Shown: positions 16,245-24,707, numbered from the stretch's first letter. The stretch is 64,000 nt of DNA from Candidatus Obscuribacterales bacterium (GCA_020050685.1 JAGVKG010000025.1:85984-149983); one strand, 5' to 3'. Made by a program: numbers and translations. The notes: generated by a model from the letters alone, not told the origin.

Positions 16245-17341
16245 GAAGTGACATTGAAATTTCGGAAGCTGGTAGTTACACTCGCAGTACAGAACGCATT
16301 GGGCAATTTGAAAAAATAGGCCATGGAGACGAAAATGGATTTTTCATTCCGTGCATTGATCCCGCCCTGCAAACAAGGATCGAAACCAAGCTCAAATCCA
16401 AAAATGCAACTCTCGGCAGAAAAGGCTTAGAGACATTTGAATTCGGACCAATGGTTGATGCGGACGAAACAACCGTACTTGGCATAGGTGTCTTTGGCAA
16501 TGACAAAACTCTTGCTCAGGTGGCGAAGGATATTTATAGCAGCAAAACACTGCAAAAGGATTTACAAGAACAGATTGCTCTAAATGAAAGATCCGCGGCT
16601 TCGGGTCTTTTGCCAGCAGAAAAACACGAAATCGAGTTGAAACTCAACACTCTTGACGAAGAGAGCCATAAGCCAAGTACACCGAACATCACATCAAACG
16701 ATATCATTTACGGCAGAACTCCTCGCTCACCATTACCTTTTCTTGGATCGATAGAATGGCCGGATTCGCAAGCAATCAGGCTGTTCGAGAAGGCTGGTCT
16801 TGTAGAGTGCATTCAAATCAAAGGACAGAAAGAACCAGCTCTTATGTTCAATTCAAGCGGTGACAAAGAAATTAGCAAGCTTTTGAGCCAGCATATCAAA
16901 GAAGCACGTAAAAACACAGACAAAACGTTTGAAGTATACCGGAAAGAAAATTTAACCATCGTCAAAGCTCCATACGAAAAACTGAATGAGTTCATGACTG
17001 GTGTAAGTGAGGACTTGTCGATCACAAGTGCACTGCACCGCATCGTTACTGAAAGACTCGAGATTGAAAATAGAACGTTCAACGCTACCCGGACGCCAGA
17101 TCGAGATATTCAAATCAATATCCCTAATGATAGAGACATGGGTAGATCCATGGATCTATCAATGGATAGATCTACTGATAGATCTATGGGTAGAGATATA
17201 AATACGTCTGTTGACAGAGATATGAACAAAGACATGGACAGAGACATGGGCAGAAACATGGACGAACATATGGACAGAGACATAGACGAAGATATGGACA
17301 GATATATGGATAGTGATGACGATTTGGAATTAGAATACTAA
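16199..17341 (+). CDS. C-terminal continuation of giant LysM protein in the -1 frame
   Basis: From 16199 to 17341 the -1 frame is open with coding character throughout. The first ATG, at 16451, has no convincing ribosome site, and about 84 codon-like triplets precede it, so an independent gene starting there is unlikely. About 380 residues are encoded. The start is a Ser/Ala-rich linker, followed by mixed helical sequence and a segment (IVKAPYEKLNEFMTGVSED) like the modules of the upstream part. The end is an acidic tail of about fifteen tetrapeptides of the form x-D/S/N-M/I-D/G/N. It is read either as a programmed frameshift product or as the broken 3' end of the giant gene. Function unknown. 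Confidence 0.7.
   Translation, partial: VGQPNSSSAAAERAAGSDIEISEAGSYTRSTERIGQFEKIGHGDENGFFIPCIDPALQTRIETKLKSKNATLGRKGLETFEFGPMVDADETTVLGIGVFGNDKTLAQVAKDIYSSKTLQKDLQEQIALNERSAASGLLPAEKHEIELKLNTLDEESHKPSTPNITSNDIIYGRTPRSPLPFLGSIEWPDSQAIRLFEKAGLVECIQIKGQKEPALMFNSSGDKEISKLLSQHIKEARKNTDKTFEVYRKENLTIVKAPYEKLNEFMTGVSEDLSITSALHRIVTERLEIENRTFNATRTPDRDIQINIPNDRDMGRSMDLSMDRSTDRSMGRDINTSVDRDMNKDMDRDMGRNMDEHMDRDIDEDMDRYMDSDDDLELEY
17132..17311 (+). repeat. 12-bp-period tetrapeptide repeat tail
   Basis: Fifteen consecutive tetrapeptides (RDMG, RSMD, LSMD, RSTD and so on to RYMD) run to the acidic C-terminus SDDDLELEY. The underlying DNA has a 12-bp period built on ga-tatgga-aga. The regularity suggests slippage or unequal exchange. 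Confidence 0.9.
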
Positions 17342-17382
17342 GGTCACTATAGAAATCTAGGGAAGCAATCTCATTATCTTCT

Positions 17383-18624
17383 TTACAGCAGTTGCTGGAG
17401 GCGTGCGCTGTTTTTGTTAGCGCATTCGACAATCTTGTCGGCGATTTCATTGTCAAAATCCGTTTGTTTCAAAAGAGCTCGCTCTTCCGCAATGGCTTTT
17501 GGTAGATCGTTTGCGAATTTCTGTAGCGTTTTCTTGACGGACGGAAAGGATAGTTCGCATTGGCGGGAAAAATCTTCCCAGTCAGCAATACGTACATCGG
17601 CAAACAAGTATTTATCGCCGACTTTCATGGACATATCCTGTGTGAGTTCGGAATATGCTTGCGTGCAAAGCAAGTCATAAAACGGTGCAAGACGCACATT
17701 GCCACCAGGATGATGAAGGTAAGCAAAGTTTTTGGCATGAGCATCTGCGTTACCAATCAAGAAATTGAAAACATTGGCTTGCATCAGGTAATTACGATCG
17801 ACTACTGGAATACTGGATTTGAGGAGCAAGTCAAAACATTGCTTCAAGCTTGGTCCACCAAAGCGTTGATACTTCTCGCGCGCACTCAAGGCTTGGGTGA
17901 AATCCTCTTGGTGGATGCGAGCAATTCTATTTTTGTCATCAAACTTTCTATCGTATCGCTCAACTAACAAATACATTTGGTCTTCAGCACGACGCATTTC
18001 CACGTGAGGCGTTGGCAGACCAATACGCTTTGCCGTGCGGAGGCAAAGATATTCGTTTTGCACAGTGCCTTGATAGTTTCTGATTGAGGGTTTCAAGATG
18101 TGCGTGGTCGGTGTGCCGTGTGCCGGCAAACAAACCTTTTTATCTACAACACATACAGCGGCTTTTTCTTGCACGCCGGCCAGAGACAATCTCAATCCAT
18201 GCAAATCGAGAAACAATGGTTTTTCCGGTAATTCGCGAATATGTTTGGCTAGCGATTTGTCCGAAAGTGGTTCGATTTCAATATGATGCGACGAGTCCGC
18301 TTCCACAGGCTCATCTGGTGCATGAAAGGAAATTGCCCCAGCACAATCGTGGCCAATCACGCTCAAGAGGCTAAACGTGTTATTTGGATTAGCATCAAAC
18401 TTAAGCGCAATTGCTTTGCGTGCTTCCGTGCTTTCCGGCAGTAGTCCACCAAAATATACTTCGCACGGAACGTTACCATAACGCTCCTGTGTCAAAGGCA
18501 TACTGAGAGAAATGGCTTGTTTAGCTTCTGGCAAATAAGTAAACTTCAGCTTGCCATCACGTGTTTGCTCAAGCGTGCCCACGGGCAATCCATGCAGGCG
18601 CACGGAAAGAACTTTTTGTTTCAT
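17383..18624 (-). CDS. hipA: HipA-family serine/threonine kinase toxin
   Basis: The 413-residue protein matches HipA, which phosphorylates glutamyl-tRNA synthetase or a related target and induces dormancy. Visible parts are the N-terminal small domain (VRLHGLPVGTL...FGGLLPES), the GHDCAGAISF segment, the ATP-binding HILKPS segment near residue 187, the catalytic loop GNADAHAKN and the metal-binding PFYD. Length and motifs are intact. The ATG at 18624 overlaps the hipB stop (ATGA) and has AAGGAG 7 bp upstream, inside the hipB end. The pair stands alone beside an M16 peptidase gene and is presumably repressed by HipB at the three operators upstream. Confidence 0.93.
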   Translation of the reverse strand: MKQKVLSVRLHGLPVGTLEQTRDGKLKFTYLPEAKQAISLSMPLTQERYGNVPCEVYFGGLLPESTEARKAIALKFDANPNNTFSLLSVIGHDCAGAISFHAPDEPVEADSSHHIEIEPLSDKSLAKHIRELPEKPLFLDLHGLRLSLAGVQEKAAVCVVDKKVCLPAHGTPTTHILKPSIRNYQGTVQNEYLCLRTAKRIGLPTPHVEMRRAEDQMYLLVERYDRKFDDKNRIARIHQEDFTQALSAREKYQRFGGPSLKQCFDLLLKSSIPVVDRNYLMQANVFNFLIGNADAHAKNFAYLHHPGGNVRLAPFYDLLCTQAYSELTQDMSMKVGDKYLFADVRIADWEDFSRQCELSFPSVKKTLQKFANDLPKAIAEERALLKQTDFDNEIADKIVECANKNSARLQQLL

Positions 18625-18926
18625 TTCCGCGCTCCTTTGATTGCACCCTTATTTTTTTTCGGTTTCTCGTCGGACTCTTGATCAGATTGCTCATCGGCAA
18701 TTTCTTCTGATTCGATATGAGATCCTTGCGCTTCGATTTTCACACCAAGCATCATTGCTACGCGCAATGCCTTGCCCAACTCGCAGGTCGGTTTGCCACG
18801 TTCGAGATCAACAATGAAGCGCAGGCCAACACCACTGGCGCCAGCAACGTCGCTTTGGGTCAGACCCAACGATTTGCGAGCCTTCTTGATGATTCCGCCA
18901 AATTCCTCAGCAGCACTGATTTGCAT
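18621..18926 (-). CDS. hipB: HipB-like antitoxin, XRE-type repressor
   Basis: From ATG 18926, with GGTGA six bases upstream, the product is 101 residues. TTG 18938 or GTG 18935 would add three or four residues. A Cro/C1-type helix-turn-helix is clear: IIKKARKSLGLTQSDVAGASGVGLRFIVDLERGKPT, described here in parts as the LGLTQSDVA helix, then GVGLRFIVDLE recognition helix. The C-terminal 35 residues are an acidic then Lys-rich tail (DEQSDQESDEKPKK), longer than in E. coli HipB. It should bind HipA and repress its own operon at the palindromes 18943-19054. Confidence 0.9.
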   Translation of the reverse strand: MQISAAEEFGGIIKKARKSLGLTQSDVAGASGVGLRFIVDLERGKPTCELGKALRVAMMLGVKIEAQGSHIESEEIADEQSDQESDEKPKKNKGAIKGARK

Positions 18927-18942
18927 GATTTTCACCAAAATG

Positions 18943-18956
18943 TTACCGTACGGTAA
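18943..18956. promoter_or_regulatory. HipB operator candidate O1
   Basis: TTACCGTACGGTAA is a perfect 14-bp palindrome, 17 bp upstream of the hipB ATG. It is one of three copies at exact 49-bp steps. Confidence 0.8.
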
Positions 18957-18991
18957 AGTTTATCACAATTTGAGCCATACTGACTATAATT

Positions 18992-19005
18992 TTCCCGTTC
19001 GGTAA
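18992..19005. promoter_or_regulatory. HipB operator candidate O2
   Basis: TTCCCGTTCGGTAA is a variant of O1, with its start exactly 49 bp away. Confidence 0.75.
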
Positions 19006-19040
19006 AATTATTATCCGGATCGCTTAAAATTTAATAGAAT

Positions 19041-19054
19041 TTCCCGTACGGTAA
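19041..19054. promoter_or_regulatory. HipB operator candidate O3
   Basis: TTCCCGTACGGTAA lies exactly 49 bp from O2 and ends 8 bp from the 3' end of the neighbouring M16 gene. Three equal steps suggest cooperative binding or looping by HipB. Confidence 0.75.
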
Positions 19055-19061
19055 AATCAGC

Positions 19062-20432
19062 TTAAGGCTTTTGCCCACCAATTGGGCGAACATCCCCAAC
19101 CGTCAGGCCCGTACGAGTAAAATACTTGGTCGCGACGCGCTGAATGTCGGCGGCTTTCACATTCATATATAAAGGAATGTCCTTGACCAATAAATCAGGA
19201 TTGCCAAAAAAGGCTGTGTATTGAGCAAGCAACTGAGCGCGGTGCAAAGAAAGCTGAATATTCTCCTCGTCGCTACCGTCGCTTTTACTGGCAAAGACGT
19301 CATGCAAAATTTGGTTCTTGGCCTTTTGCAATTCATGCGCCGATACCGGTTTGGTTTTGAGCTTTTGCAATTCAGCAAAGACAAGCTCACGCACTTGAGC
19401 CTGAGTATGCCCAGGCTTATAGATCACGAGAAAGGAAAAATCCGATGGACCGAACGCATCATCATATTCGGCATTGATTTCGACTGCCACCTTGCTGCCT
19501 TTCACAAGTCGTTGATAAAGGCGAGACGAATCACCGGCAATCAAAATTTGCTCAAGCACGCGCAAAGCATAATAGTCACGGTCACGCTTGGCTGGTACCT
19601 TCCAGGAAAGGAGAAGCAGCGGCAACTGGGCGTGCTTATCCTTATATATAAAGTACTTGCCTTTAGCCTGCATTGGCTCTTTCGTATTCGGCAATGGTGG
19701 CTGGGATTGGCGGGCGATTGTGCCAAAGTATTTTTCAACCAAAGGTCTCATCTTTGCTGCATCCACGTCGCCAACAATGGCTAAAACAGCATTGTTTGGT
19801 TCGTAATAAGTACGAAAGAATTTTTGTACATCGTAAATAGAAGAAGATTCCAGATCAGAGAATGTGCCAATGATATTGTGCGAGTTTACCCAATTATCAA
19901 ACATCACTTCGCGCAATTTTAGTTCCGCCGGAATATAAGGTTGATTATCATAGCTTTCGCGCTTTTCTTCCTTAACCGTTTCCAATTGATTTTGAAAGTT
20001 CTCTTCCGTCACTTTTAACGAACGCATGCGATCGGATTCCAGCCACAGCGCCAGTTCAATTTCGTTGCTCGGCAAAGTCTCGTAGTAAATTGTGAAGTCT
20101 TCATGCGTTTCGGCGTTGCAGTCGCCACCGGCTTTCTCAATATATTTGAAGTGTTCTGATTTACCAACATTTTCCGAGCCTTCAAACATCATATGCTCAA
20201 ACAAATGCGCAAATCCCGATTTGCCTTTCAGCTCATTACGAGAACCAACCTTATAAACAAGCGCAAGCGAAGCAATTGGAGCTGAGTGATCTTCGGATAC
20301 AACAACACGCAATCCATTAGGTAAAGTGAAATCAGAAGTAATTGGGATCTGCGGTAAAGAAATCACCGCTATTGCCGCAACTTGAATACTTAAGAGCAGA
20401 GACAGTACAAATGCAAGAATTTTATAAATCAC
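19062..20432 (-). CDS. exported M16 zinc metallopeptidase (active-type)
   Basis: This 456-residue protein belongs to the pitrilysin/insulinase M16 family. A signal peptide covers about residues 1-24 and the mature chain begins with the family segment FTLPNGLRVVVSEDHS. The inverted zinc motif HLFEH (His76, Glu79, His80) is intact, with the third zinc ligand in ETVKEEKRE near 155. The start is GTG 20432. It is a close relative of the product of 22108-23556, so a duplication is likely. Its upstream region holds two 18-bp palindromes at a 42-bp step and a hairpin that separates it from the other M16 genes, so it forms its own unit. It should act in the periplasm on peptides or misfolded proteins. 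Confidence 0.92.
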   Translation of the reverse strand: MIYKILAFVLSLLLSIQVAAIAVISLPQIPITSDFTLPNGLRVVVSEDHSAPIASLALVYKVGSRNELKGKSGFAHLFEHMMFEGSENVGKSEHFKYIEKAGGDCNAETHEDFTIYYETLPSNEIELALWLESDRMRSLKVTEENFQNQLETVKEEKRESYDNQPYIPAELKLREVMFDNWVNSHNIIGTFSDLESSSIYDVQKFFRTYYEPNNAVLAIVGDVDAAKMRPLVEKYFGTIARQSQPPLPNTKEPMQAKGKYFIYKDKHAQLPLLLLSWKVPAKRDRDYYALRVLEQILIAGDSSRLYQRLVKGSKVAVEINAEYDDAFGPSDFSFLVIYKPGHTQAQVRELVFAELQKLKTKPVSAHELQKAKNQILHDVFASKSDGSDEENIQLSLHRAQLLAQYTAFFGNPDLLVKDIPLYMNVKAADIQRVATKYFTRTGLTVGDVRPIGGQKP

Positions 20433-20465
20433 TTTACCTGGCCCTCGAGGGGGATCTTTTTCGGT

Positions 20466-20483
20466 GATAACCTATAGGTTATC
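20466..20483. promoter_or_regulatory. 18-bp palindromic operator candidate A
   Basis: GATAACCTATAGGTTATC is a perfect palindrome, 34 bp upstream of the M16 start. An identical copy lies 42 bp further upstream. The form resembles XRE-type repressor sites. Confidence 0.75.
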
Positions 20484-20507
20484 ATTTATAACTTATACGC
20501 CGTCATT

Positions 20508-20525
20508 GATAACCTATAGGTTATC
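20508..20525. promoter_or_regulatory. 18-bp palindromic operator candidate B
   Basis: This is identical to the palindrome at 20466-20483, with a 42-bp centre-to-centre distance (four helical turns). It directly abuts the terminator-like hairpin at 20528-20560. Confidence 0.75.
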
Positions 20526-20527
20526 AG

Positions 20528-20560
20528 AACGCGGAGACCCCACAAAGGAACCTCCGCGTT
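20528..20560 (-). terminator. hairpin after the 20593-22095 gene
   Basis: AACGCGGAG at 20528-20536 pairs with CTCCGCGTT at 20552-20560. On the minus strand the T tract is weak (TTCT), while on the plus strand it is TTTTT, but no plus-strand gene precedes it. It most likely ends the minus-strand M16 operon. Confidence 0.6.
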
Positions 20561-20592
20561 TTTGAATTTGAACTATGGATTCACCTTATTAG

Positions 20593-22095
20593 TTATGCAC
20601 CTGGTTTGGATGATGAGGCTGTTCCCTTTATGGCGTTGCCAGAGACATCATACAATTCGATTGGTGCAAAGAACTCGAGGTCTGGTTTGATCTTTTGCGC
20701 ATCGCCAACTACGGAGATGACGATGTTGTTCAGATCGATGTACTTACGAGCTACCTGGCGAATTTGATCTGGTGTGACCGCCATTACTTTATCTGTATAG
20801 GCTTCCAGATAATTGCTTGGCAAATCATATAATTGCACTTCCATCAAACGTTGAGCCAAACCTGCTTGGGTTTCCAAACCAAGTTGGAATGAACCGGCAA
20901 GGTAAGTCTTTGCGTCTTGCAATTCCTTGTCGGAAACTTTTACGTTTCTGATCCGATCCAATTCGTAAATGAATTCTTCCAAAGATGGTGCAGTTACGTC
21001 GGTACGTACTTCAGCATTTGCAGCAAAGGAACCGGGTTCCTTACGAGCAGAAAAGCCGCTGTAAGCACCATAGGTGTAACCCTTTTGCTCACGAATGTTG
21101 ATGAACAAACGGGCATTACCACCACCACCAAGAATTTGGTTGGTCACCAAAAATGGGAAGTAATCGGGATCAACTTTCTTGATGCCGATATTGCCCAACT
21201 TGATTGATGTCTGCACAGATCCTGGTCTGTCAACAAGATAAATGTGTCTGCCATCTTGCTTTGGTGTGATTGGCGATTGAACTACTTGACCTTGTCCGGA
21301 ATTCCAGGAACCAAAGTTTTTGGCAATCAAGTCCTTCATTGCTTGGGTGTCGAAGTCACCAACGACAACTAAAACCGCTTGATTGGGCAAATAGTTCTTC
21401 TCGTGGAAAGTGCGCAAATCAGCAATTGTCATCTTCTCAACCATTTCTGGTTTAGGCGCCACCACAGAATATGGATGGTTACCGAAAACAACTTTGGCAA
21501 AGCGCTCGTCAATCAAGAAATCCGGATCTGATCTCTTCATCACCAGCTCTTGCAACAAATTGGTCTTCTTGAGCTTGAACTCGTCTTCCGGAAAAGACGG
21601 GTTGAGCAAAACATCGGAGACCATGTTGAAAAGTCTATCTGTGTATTTGGAAAGCGAAGAAGCGCCGAGCAAAGTAAAGTCGGCGTCGGAACCAGCCTTC
21701 AAGCCACCGCCGATAAAGTCGACTTCTTCGGCAATTTCCTTGCTCTTCTTAGTTTTTGTACCTTCCGTCAGCATGGCCGCTGTCAAACTGGAAACACCCA
21801 AAAGATCGCGTGAATCTAAAGAGGAACCAGCCTTGATACCAAGTTGCACAGTCACAAAAGGAACTCTGTGATCTTCCAGTAATTGCACGTTCAAACCGTT
21901 GTCCAATTTATAAGACACGATGTTTGGTGCCTTAAAAGGACGCGGACCAGGTAATGCCGGTGGCGTTTTACGCCAGGCTTCCGGACTGGCATTACCTGTA
22001 GAAATTGGCTCTGATGCAATTGCCGGCATAACGCCAGAAGCTAAAACAATTGCGGCTCCCAAAATGGCTTTTGAAGCGAGAAATAAATTACGCAT
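20593..22095 (-). CDS. exported M16-family protein lacking the zinc site
   Basis: The 500-residue product has a signal peptide (to about residue 28) and two M16 domains starting at IVSYKLDNGLNVQLLEDH. Where active members have HxxEH, this one reads SSLTAAML, with Ser103, Ala106 and Ala107 in place of the ligands, so it cannot bind catalytic zinc there. It keeps the C-terminal-domain substrate segment GGGGNARLFINIREQKGYTYGAYSGF, given here as GGGNARLF plus REQKGYTYGA. This is the classic non-catalytic partner of a heterodimeric M16 peptidase. It starts 12 bp after the active-type gene 22108-23556, with AGGAG ahead of its ATG, so the two should form one heterodimer in the periplasm. Confidence 0.9.
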   Translation of the reverse strand: MRNLFLASKAILGAAIVLASGVMPAIASEPISTGNASPEAWRKTPPALPGPRPFKAPNIVSYKLDNGLNVQLLEDHRVPFVTVQLGIKAGSSLDSRDLLGVSSLTAAMLTEGTKTKKSKEIAEEVDFIGGGLKAGSDADFTLLGASSLSKYTDRLFNMVSDVLLNPSFPEDEFKLKKTNLLQELVMKRSDPDFLIDERFAKVVFGNHPYSVVAPKPEMVEKMTIADLRTFHEKNYLPNQAVLVVVGDFDTQAMKDLIAKNFGSWNSGQGQVVQSPITPKQDGRHIYLVDRPGSVQTSIKLGNIGIKKVDPDYFPFLVTNQILGGGGNARLFINIREQKGYTYGAYSGFSARKEPGSFAANAEVRTDVTAPSLEEFIYELDRIRNVKVSDKELQDAKTYLAGSFQLGLETQAGLAQRLMEVQLYDLPSNYLEAYTDKVMAVTPDQIRQVARKYIDLNNIVISVVGDAQKIKPDLEFFAPIELYDVSGNAIKGTASSSKPGA

Positions 22096-22107
22096 TGCTT
22101 GTCACTC

Positions 22108-23556
22108 CTATTTGATCTTGCGGGAAGAATTGGTGGCGAGGGCGGGCTTCGTATCAAGAGAAGCCTTGTCGCCAGATTTGGCAGCCACTGGATTCACATC
22201 AATAACCGTTGAATTTGCTTCGTTAAACACTTTAGCGGCAACTCGCTGGATATCAGCTGGAGTGACTTTCATAAAGGCATCCAAATCCTTGTCGATCAGA
22301 CTAGGATCACCCCAGAAAGATGTGTACTCCGCCAGCATTTCCGCCCGTCCTAAAGAACGTTGCAAACTCGAATAGCTACCGGAAGCAAACAATTCGCGCA
22401 AAATTTGATTGCGTGATTTTTCCAGTTCCGTTTCGCTAACCGGTGTTGCCTTTAGCTTTTCCAATTCCGAAAAAAGGATCTGACGAACTTTATCCGGCGA
22501 ATTACCTGGCTTGACTACGACAAATGCTTCAAACGCTTCTGGTCCACGTCTTGAATCAATTCCAGAATCGATTTTTAAAGCAACTTGATCACCTTTAACC
22601 ATGCGCTGATACAAACGTGAAGATTCACCAGCACCCAAAAGCTTTTCAATTACGGCTAGAGGATAGTAATCCGGATCACGCTTGGCTGGCGCTTTCCAAC
22701 CTATCCAAAACGCTGGAAGCTTGGCTTGAGCATCAGGCATCTTTTCATACTTGGCTTTTGCTTGTACAGGCTCAGACACGTCAGGACGCGACGGTTGCGG
22801 CTGTGAAGCAATCGAACCAAAATATTTTTCAATTAGTTTGGCCATCTTTTCTGAATCTATGTCACCAACAATAGCTAAAACCGCATTGTTTGGTGCGTAA
22901 TAGGTCGTGAAGAATTGCTTCACGTCTTGCGTTGAGGAAGCTTCTAAATCTTCAAAACTTCCGATTACCGGATGTGCATTGGCCCAATTGTCGTACATAA
23001 TTTCTTCGAAGCGAATTGCCGCTGGCGTGTATGGCTGATTATCAATGCGCATACGCTTTTCTTCTTTTACCGTCTGCAATTGATTCTGGAAATTCTCAGC
23101 GGTAATTTTTAATGAACGCATGCGGTCAGATTCCAACCACAAGGCTAATTCAATTTGATTGCTCGGCAACTTCTCAAAATAATTAGTGAAGTCAGGATGA
23201 GTGGAGGCATTTAAAGAACCACCGGCACCTTCCACATATTTGAAGAACTCATTTTTGCCAACATTATCTGAACCTTCAAACATCATATGTTCAAACAAAT
23301 GGGCAAAACCAGAGCGCCCCTTCTTTTCATCACGCGCACCAACGTCGTAAACAATCGCCAGCGATGCCACTGGCACCGAATGATCTTCTGAAAGAATACA
23401 ACGCATTCCATTGGCAAGCTTGAAATCTTTGGTGACTGGAATCAAAGGAGTCTTCCAATCGGCAGCCGAAGCTGCTGGACCAAAAGAACAAGAGAGCATA
23501 CCAAACGAAAGAGCTAACGTAATCCAAACCGGCAATTTATTCAATTTATTCTTCAT
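22108..23556 (-). CDS. exported M16 zinc metallopeptidase (active-type)
   Basis: From the ATG at 23556 this is 482 residues. Five codons further upstream are open, but the Lys-rich n-region MKNKLNK fits a signal peptide start. Cleavage is likely after ASA near residue 31. A Cys in the hydrophobic core (LSCSF) makes a lipoprotein possible but the lipobox is poor. The zinc motif HLFEH is at residues 86-90, with the KEEKR segment following. It is probably co-translated with the small membrane protein (11-bp overlap) and pairs with the inactive partner downstream. It is very similar to the product of 19062-20432. Confidence 0.92.
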   Translation of the reverse strand: MKNKLNKLPVWITLALSFGMLSCSFGPAASAADWKTPLIPVTKDFKLANGMRCILSEDHSVPVASLAIVYDVGARDEKKGRSGFAHLFEHMMFEGSDNVGKNEFFKYVEGAGGSLNASTHPDFTNYFEKLPSNQIELALWLESDRMRSLKITAENFQNQLQTVKEEKRMRIDNQPYTPAAIRFEEIMYDNWANAHPVIGSFEDLEASSTQDVKQFFTTYYAPNNAVLAIVGDIDSEKMAKLIEKYFGSIASQPQPSRPDVSEPVQAKAKYEKMPDAQAKLPAFWIGWKAPAKRDPDYYPLAVIEKLLGAGESSRLYQRMVKGDQVALKIDSGIDSRRGPEAFEAFVVVKPGNSPDKVRQILFSELEKLKATPVSETELEKSRNQILRELFASGSYSSLQRSLGRAEMLAEYTSFWGDPSLIDKDLDAFMKVTPADIQRVAAKVFNEANSTVIDVNPVAAKSGDKASLDTKPALATNSSRKIK

Positions 23557-23782
23557 CGTCGTCATCACCATGTGAGTAAGGACCTAAATCTGTGAGTGTC
23601 CAAAAGCAAGCGACCACAAGTATAGTAAGTATTGTGGCACTGACAACAATTTTGTGCGGCACGCCGACCTTGTCCAACAAGAAATATATGGTCGCTGCCA
23701 GCGTTACAGCCAATATTGCTGCTACTTGATGATTGTTAATGATAGCGAAAAATTTCCTTTTTAGCTTATGTAAAGCGGGCAC
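23546..23782 (-). CDS. small two-helix membrane protein
   Basis: The 78-residue frame has a basic N-terminus (KLKRKFF), two hydrophobic segments (about residues 20-38 and 44-62) and a very acidic tail (DDDDEE). It overlaps the mtnP end by 17 bp and the M16 start by 11 bp, so it is embedded in the operon. The GTG start has a weak ribosome site and may rely on translational coupling. No family is recognised. Confidence 0.6.
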   Translation of the reverse strand: MPALHKLKRKFFAIINNHQVAAILAVTLAATIYFLLDKVGVPHKIVVSATILTILVVACFWTLTDLGPYSHGDDDDEE

Positions 23783-24569
23783 CAGCTAAAGCTGAGGCAC
23801 AGCCGCAACCATTGCGTGACTCCGGCAAAGCTTCAATTAGTTTGACCAACATCGATTGCAATTTGCTGATGTTTTGTTCGAAAACCTTGATTACTTCGGA
23901 ATGCGATACCGGCTCAACGTCACCAACCAAACCAGAGTCGTAATCGGTGATCAAAGAGATGTTTACAACACACATTTCCTGTTCACGCACCAAATGCACT
24001 TCCGGATATTGGGTCATGTTGATCACTTCCCAACCCATTGATGTGAACCATTTTGATTCGGACTTGCTGGAAAAGCGTGGTCCTTGAATCACTACCACGG
24101 TACCTTTCGGATGCACGGTAATGCCGCATTGTTTGCCGGCAATTTGAGCAAACTTGGTCATTTCCGGGCAATAAGGCTCGGCTGAGGAAACGTGGGTAGC
24201 AATTGGACCATCATAGAAAGTGTCTTTGCGTCCGGATGTACGATCGACAAATTGATCGCAAACCACGAATTCGCCCGGCTTCACATTGGTCTGCAAACTT
24301 CCGGCAGCACAAGGCGAAATAATCCGCTGAACACCAAGCGACTTCATCGCCCAAACGTTGGCGCGGTAATTAATTTGATGGGGCGGAATTTGGTGATGCG
24401 AACCATGACGCGGCAAAAATGCCACCCGTTTGCCACCGAGTGTGCCAATCACCACCTTGTCAGAGGGTGGTCCATAGGGCGTTTCAATCACATGCTCTTC
24501 AGCCTTGTCAAAAAGCTTATAAAAGCCCGAACCGCCAAAAACTCCAATATCTGCTTGCGTCTTGTCCAC
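23766..24569 (-). CDS. mtnP: S-methyl-5'-thioadenosine phosphorylase
   Basis: The 267-residue product is a trimeric purine-nucleoside-phosphorylase-type enzyme that splits methylthioadenosine into adenine and methylthioribose-1-phosphate in methionine salvage. It shows the N-terminal GGSGFYKL phosphate loop, PYGPPSD, FLPRHGSHHQIPPHQINYRAN (given as PRHGSHH and INYRAN), SPCAAGSL and the substrate segment MTQYPEVHLVREQEMC near 207-222. The Met and Pro there favour the MTA class over plain nucleosides. The gene leads the operon that continues into the small membrane protein and the M16 pair, an unusual neighbourhood with no other salvage gene (mtnA, mtnB) nearby. Confidence 0.93.
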   Translation of the reverse strand: MDKTQADIGVFGGSGFYKLFDKAEEHVIETPYGPPSDKVVIGTLGGKRVAFLPRHGSHHQIPPHQINYRANVWAMKSLGVQRIISPCAAGSLQTNVKPGEFVVCDQFVDRTSGRKDTFYDGPIATHVSSAEPYCPEMTKFAQIAGKQCGITVHPKGTVVVIQGPRFSSKSESKWFTSMGWEVINMTQYPEVHLVREQEMCVVNISLITDYDSGLVGDVEPVSHSEVIKVFEQNISKLQSMLVKLIEALPESRNGCGCASALAGARFT

Positions 24570-24707
24570 AGCTCACTCCATCATATAGATATCTCGCGCC
24601 CTTGCAGGCAATATGAAATATTAGCACCCGGTCTTGGCTTTTCTGCCCTTTGTCATCCTCAAAACATGAGCGACCCATTGGCATGCGATTATGAGAGATT
24701 CTTCTGC

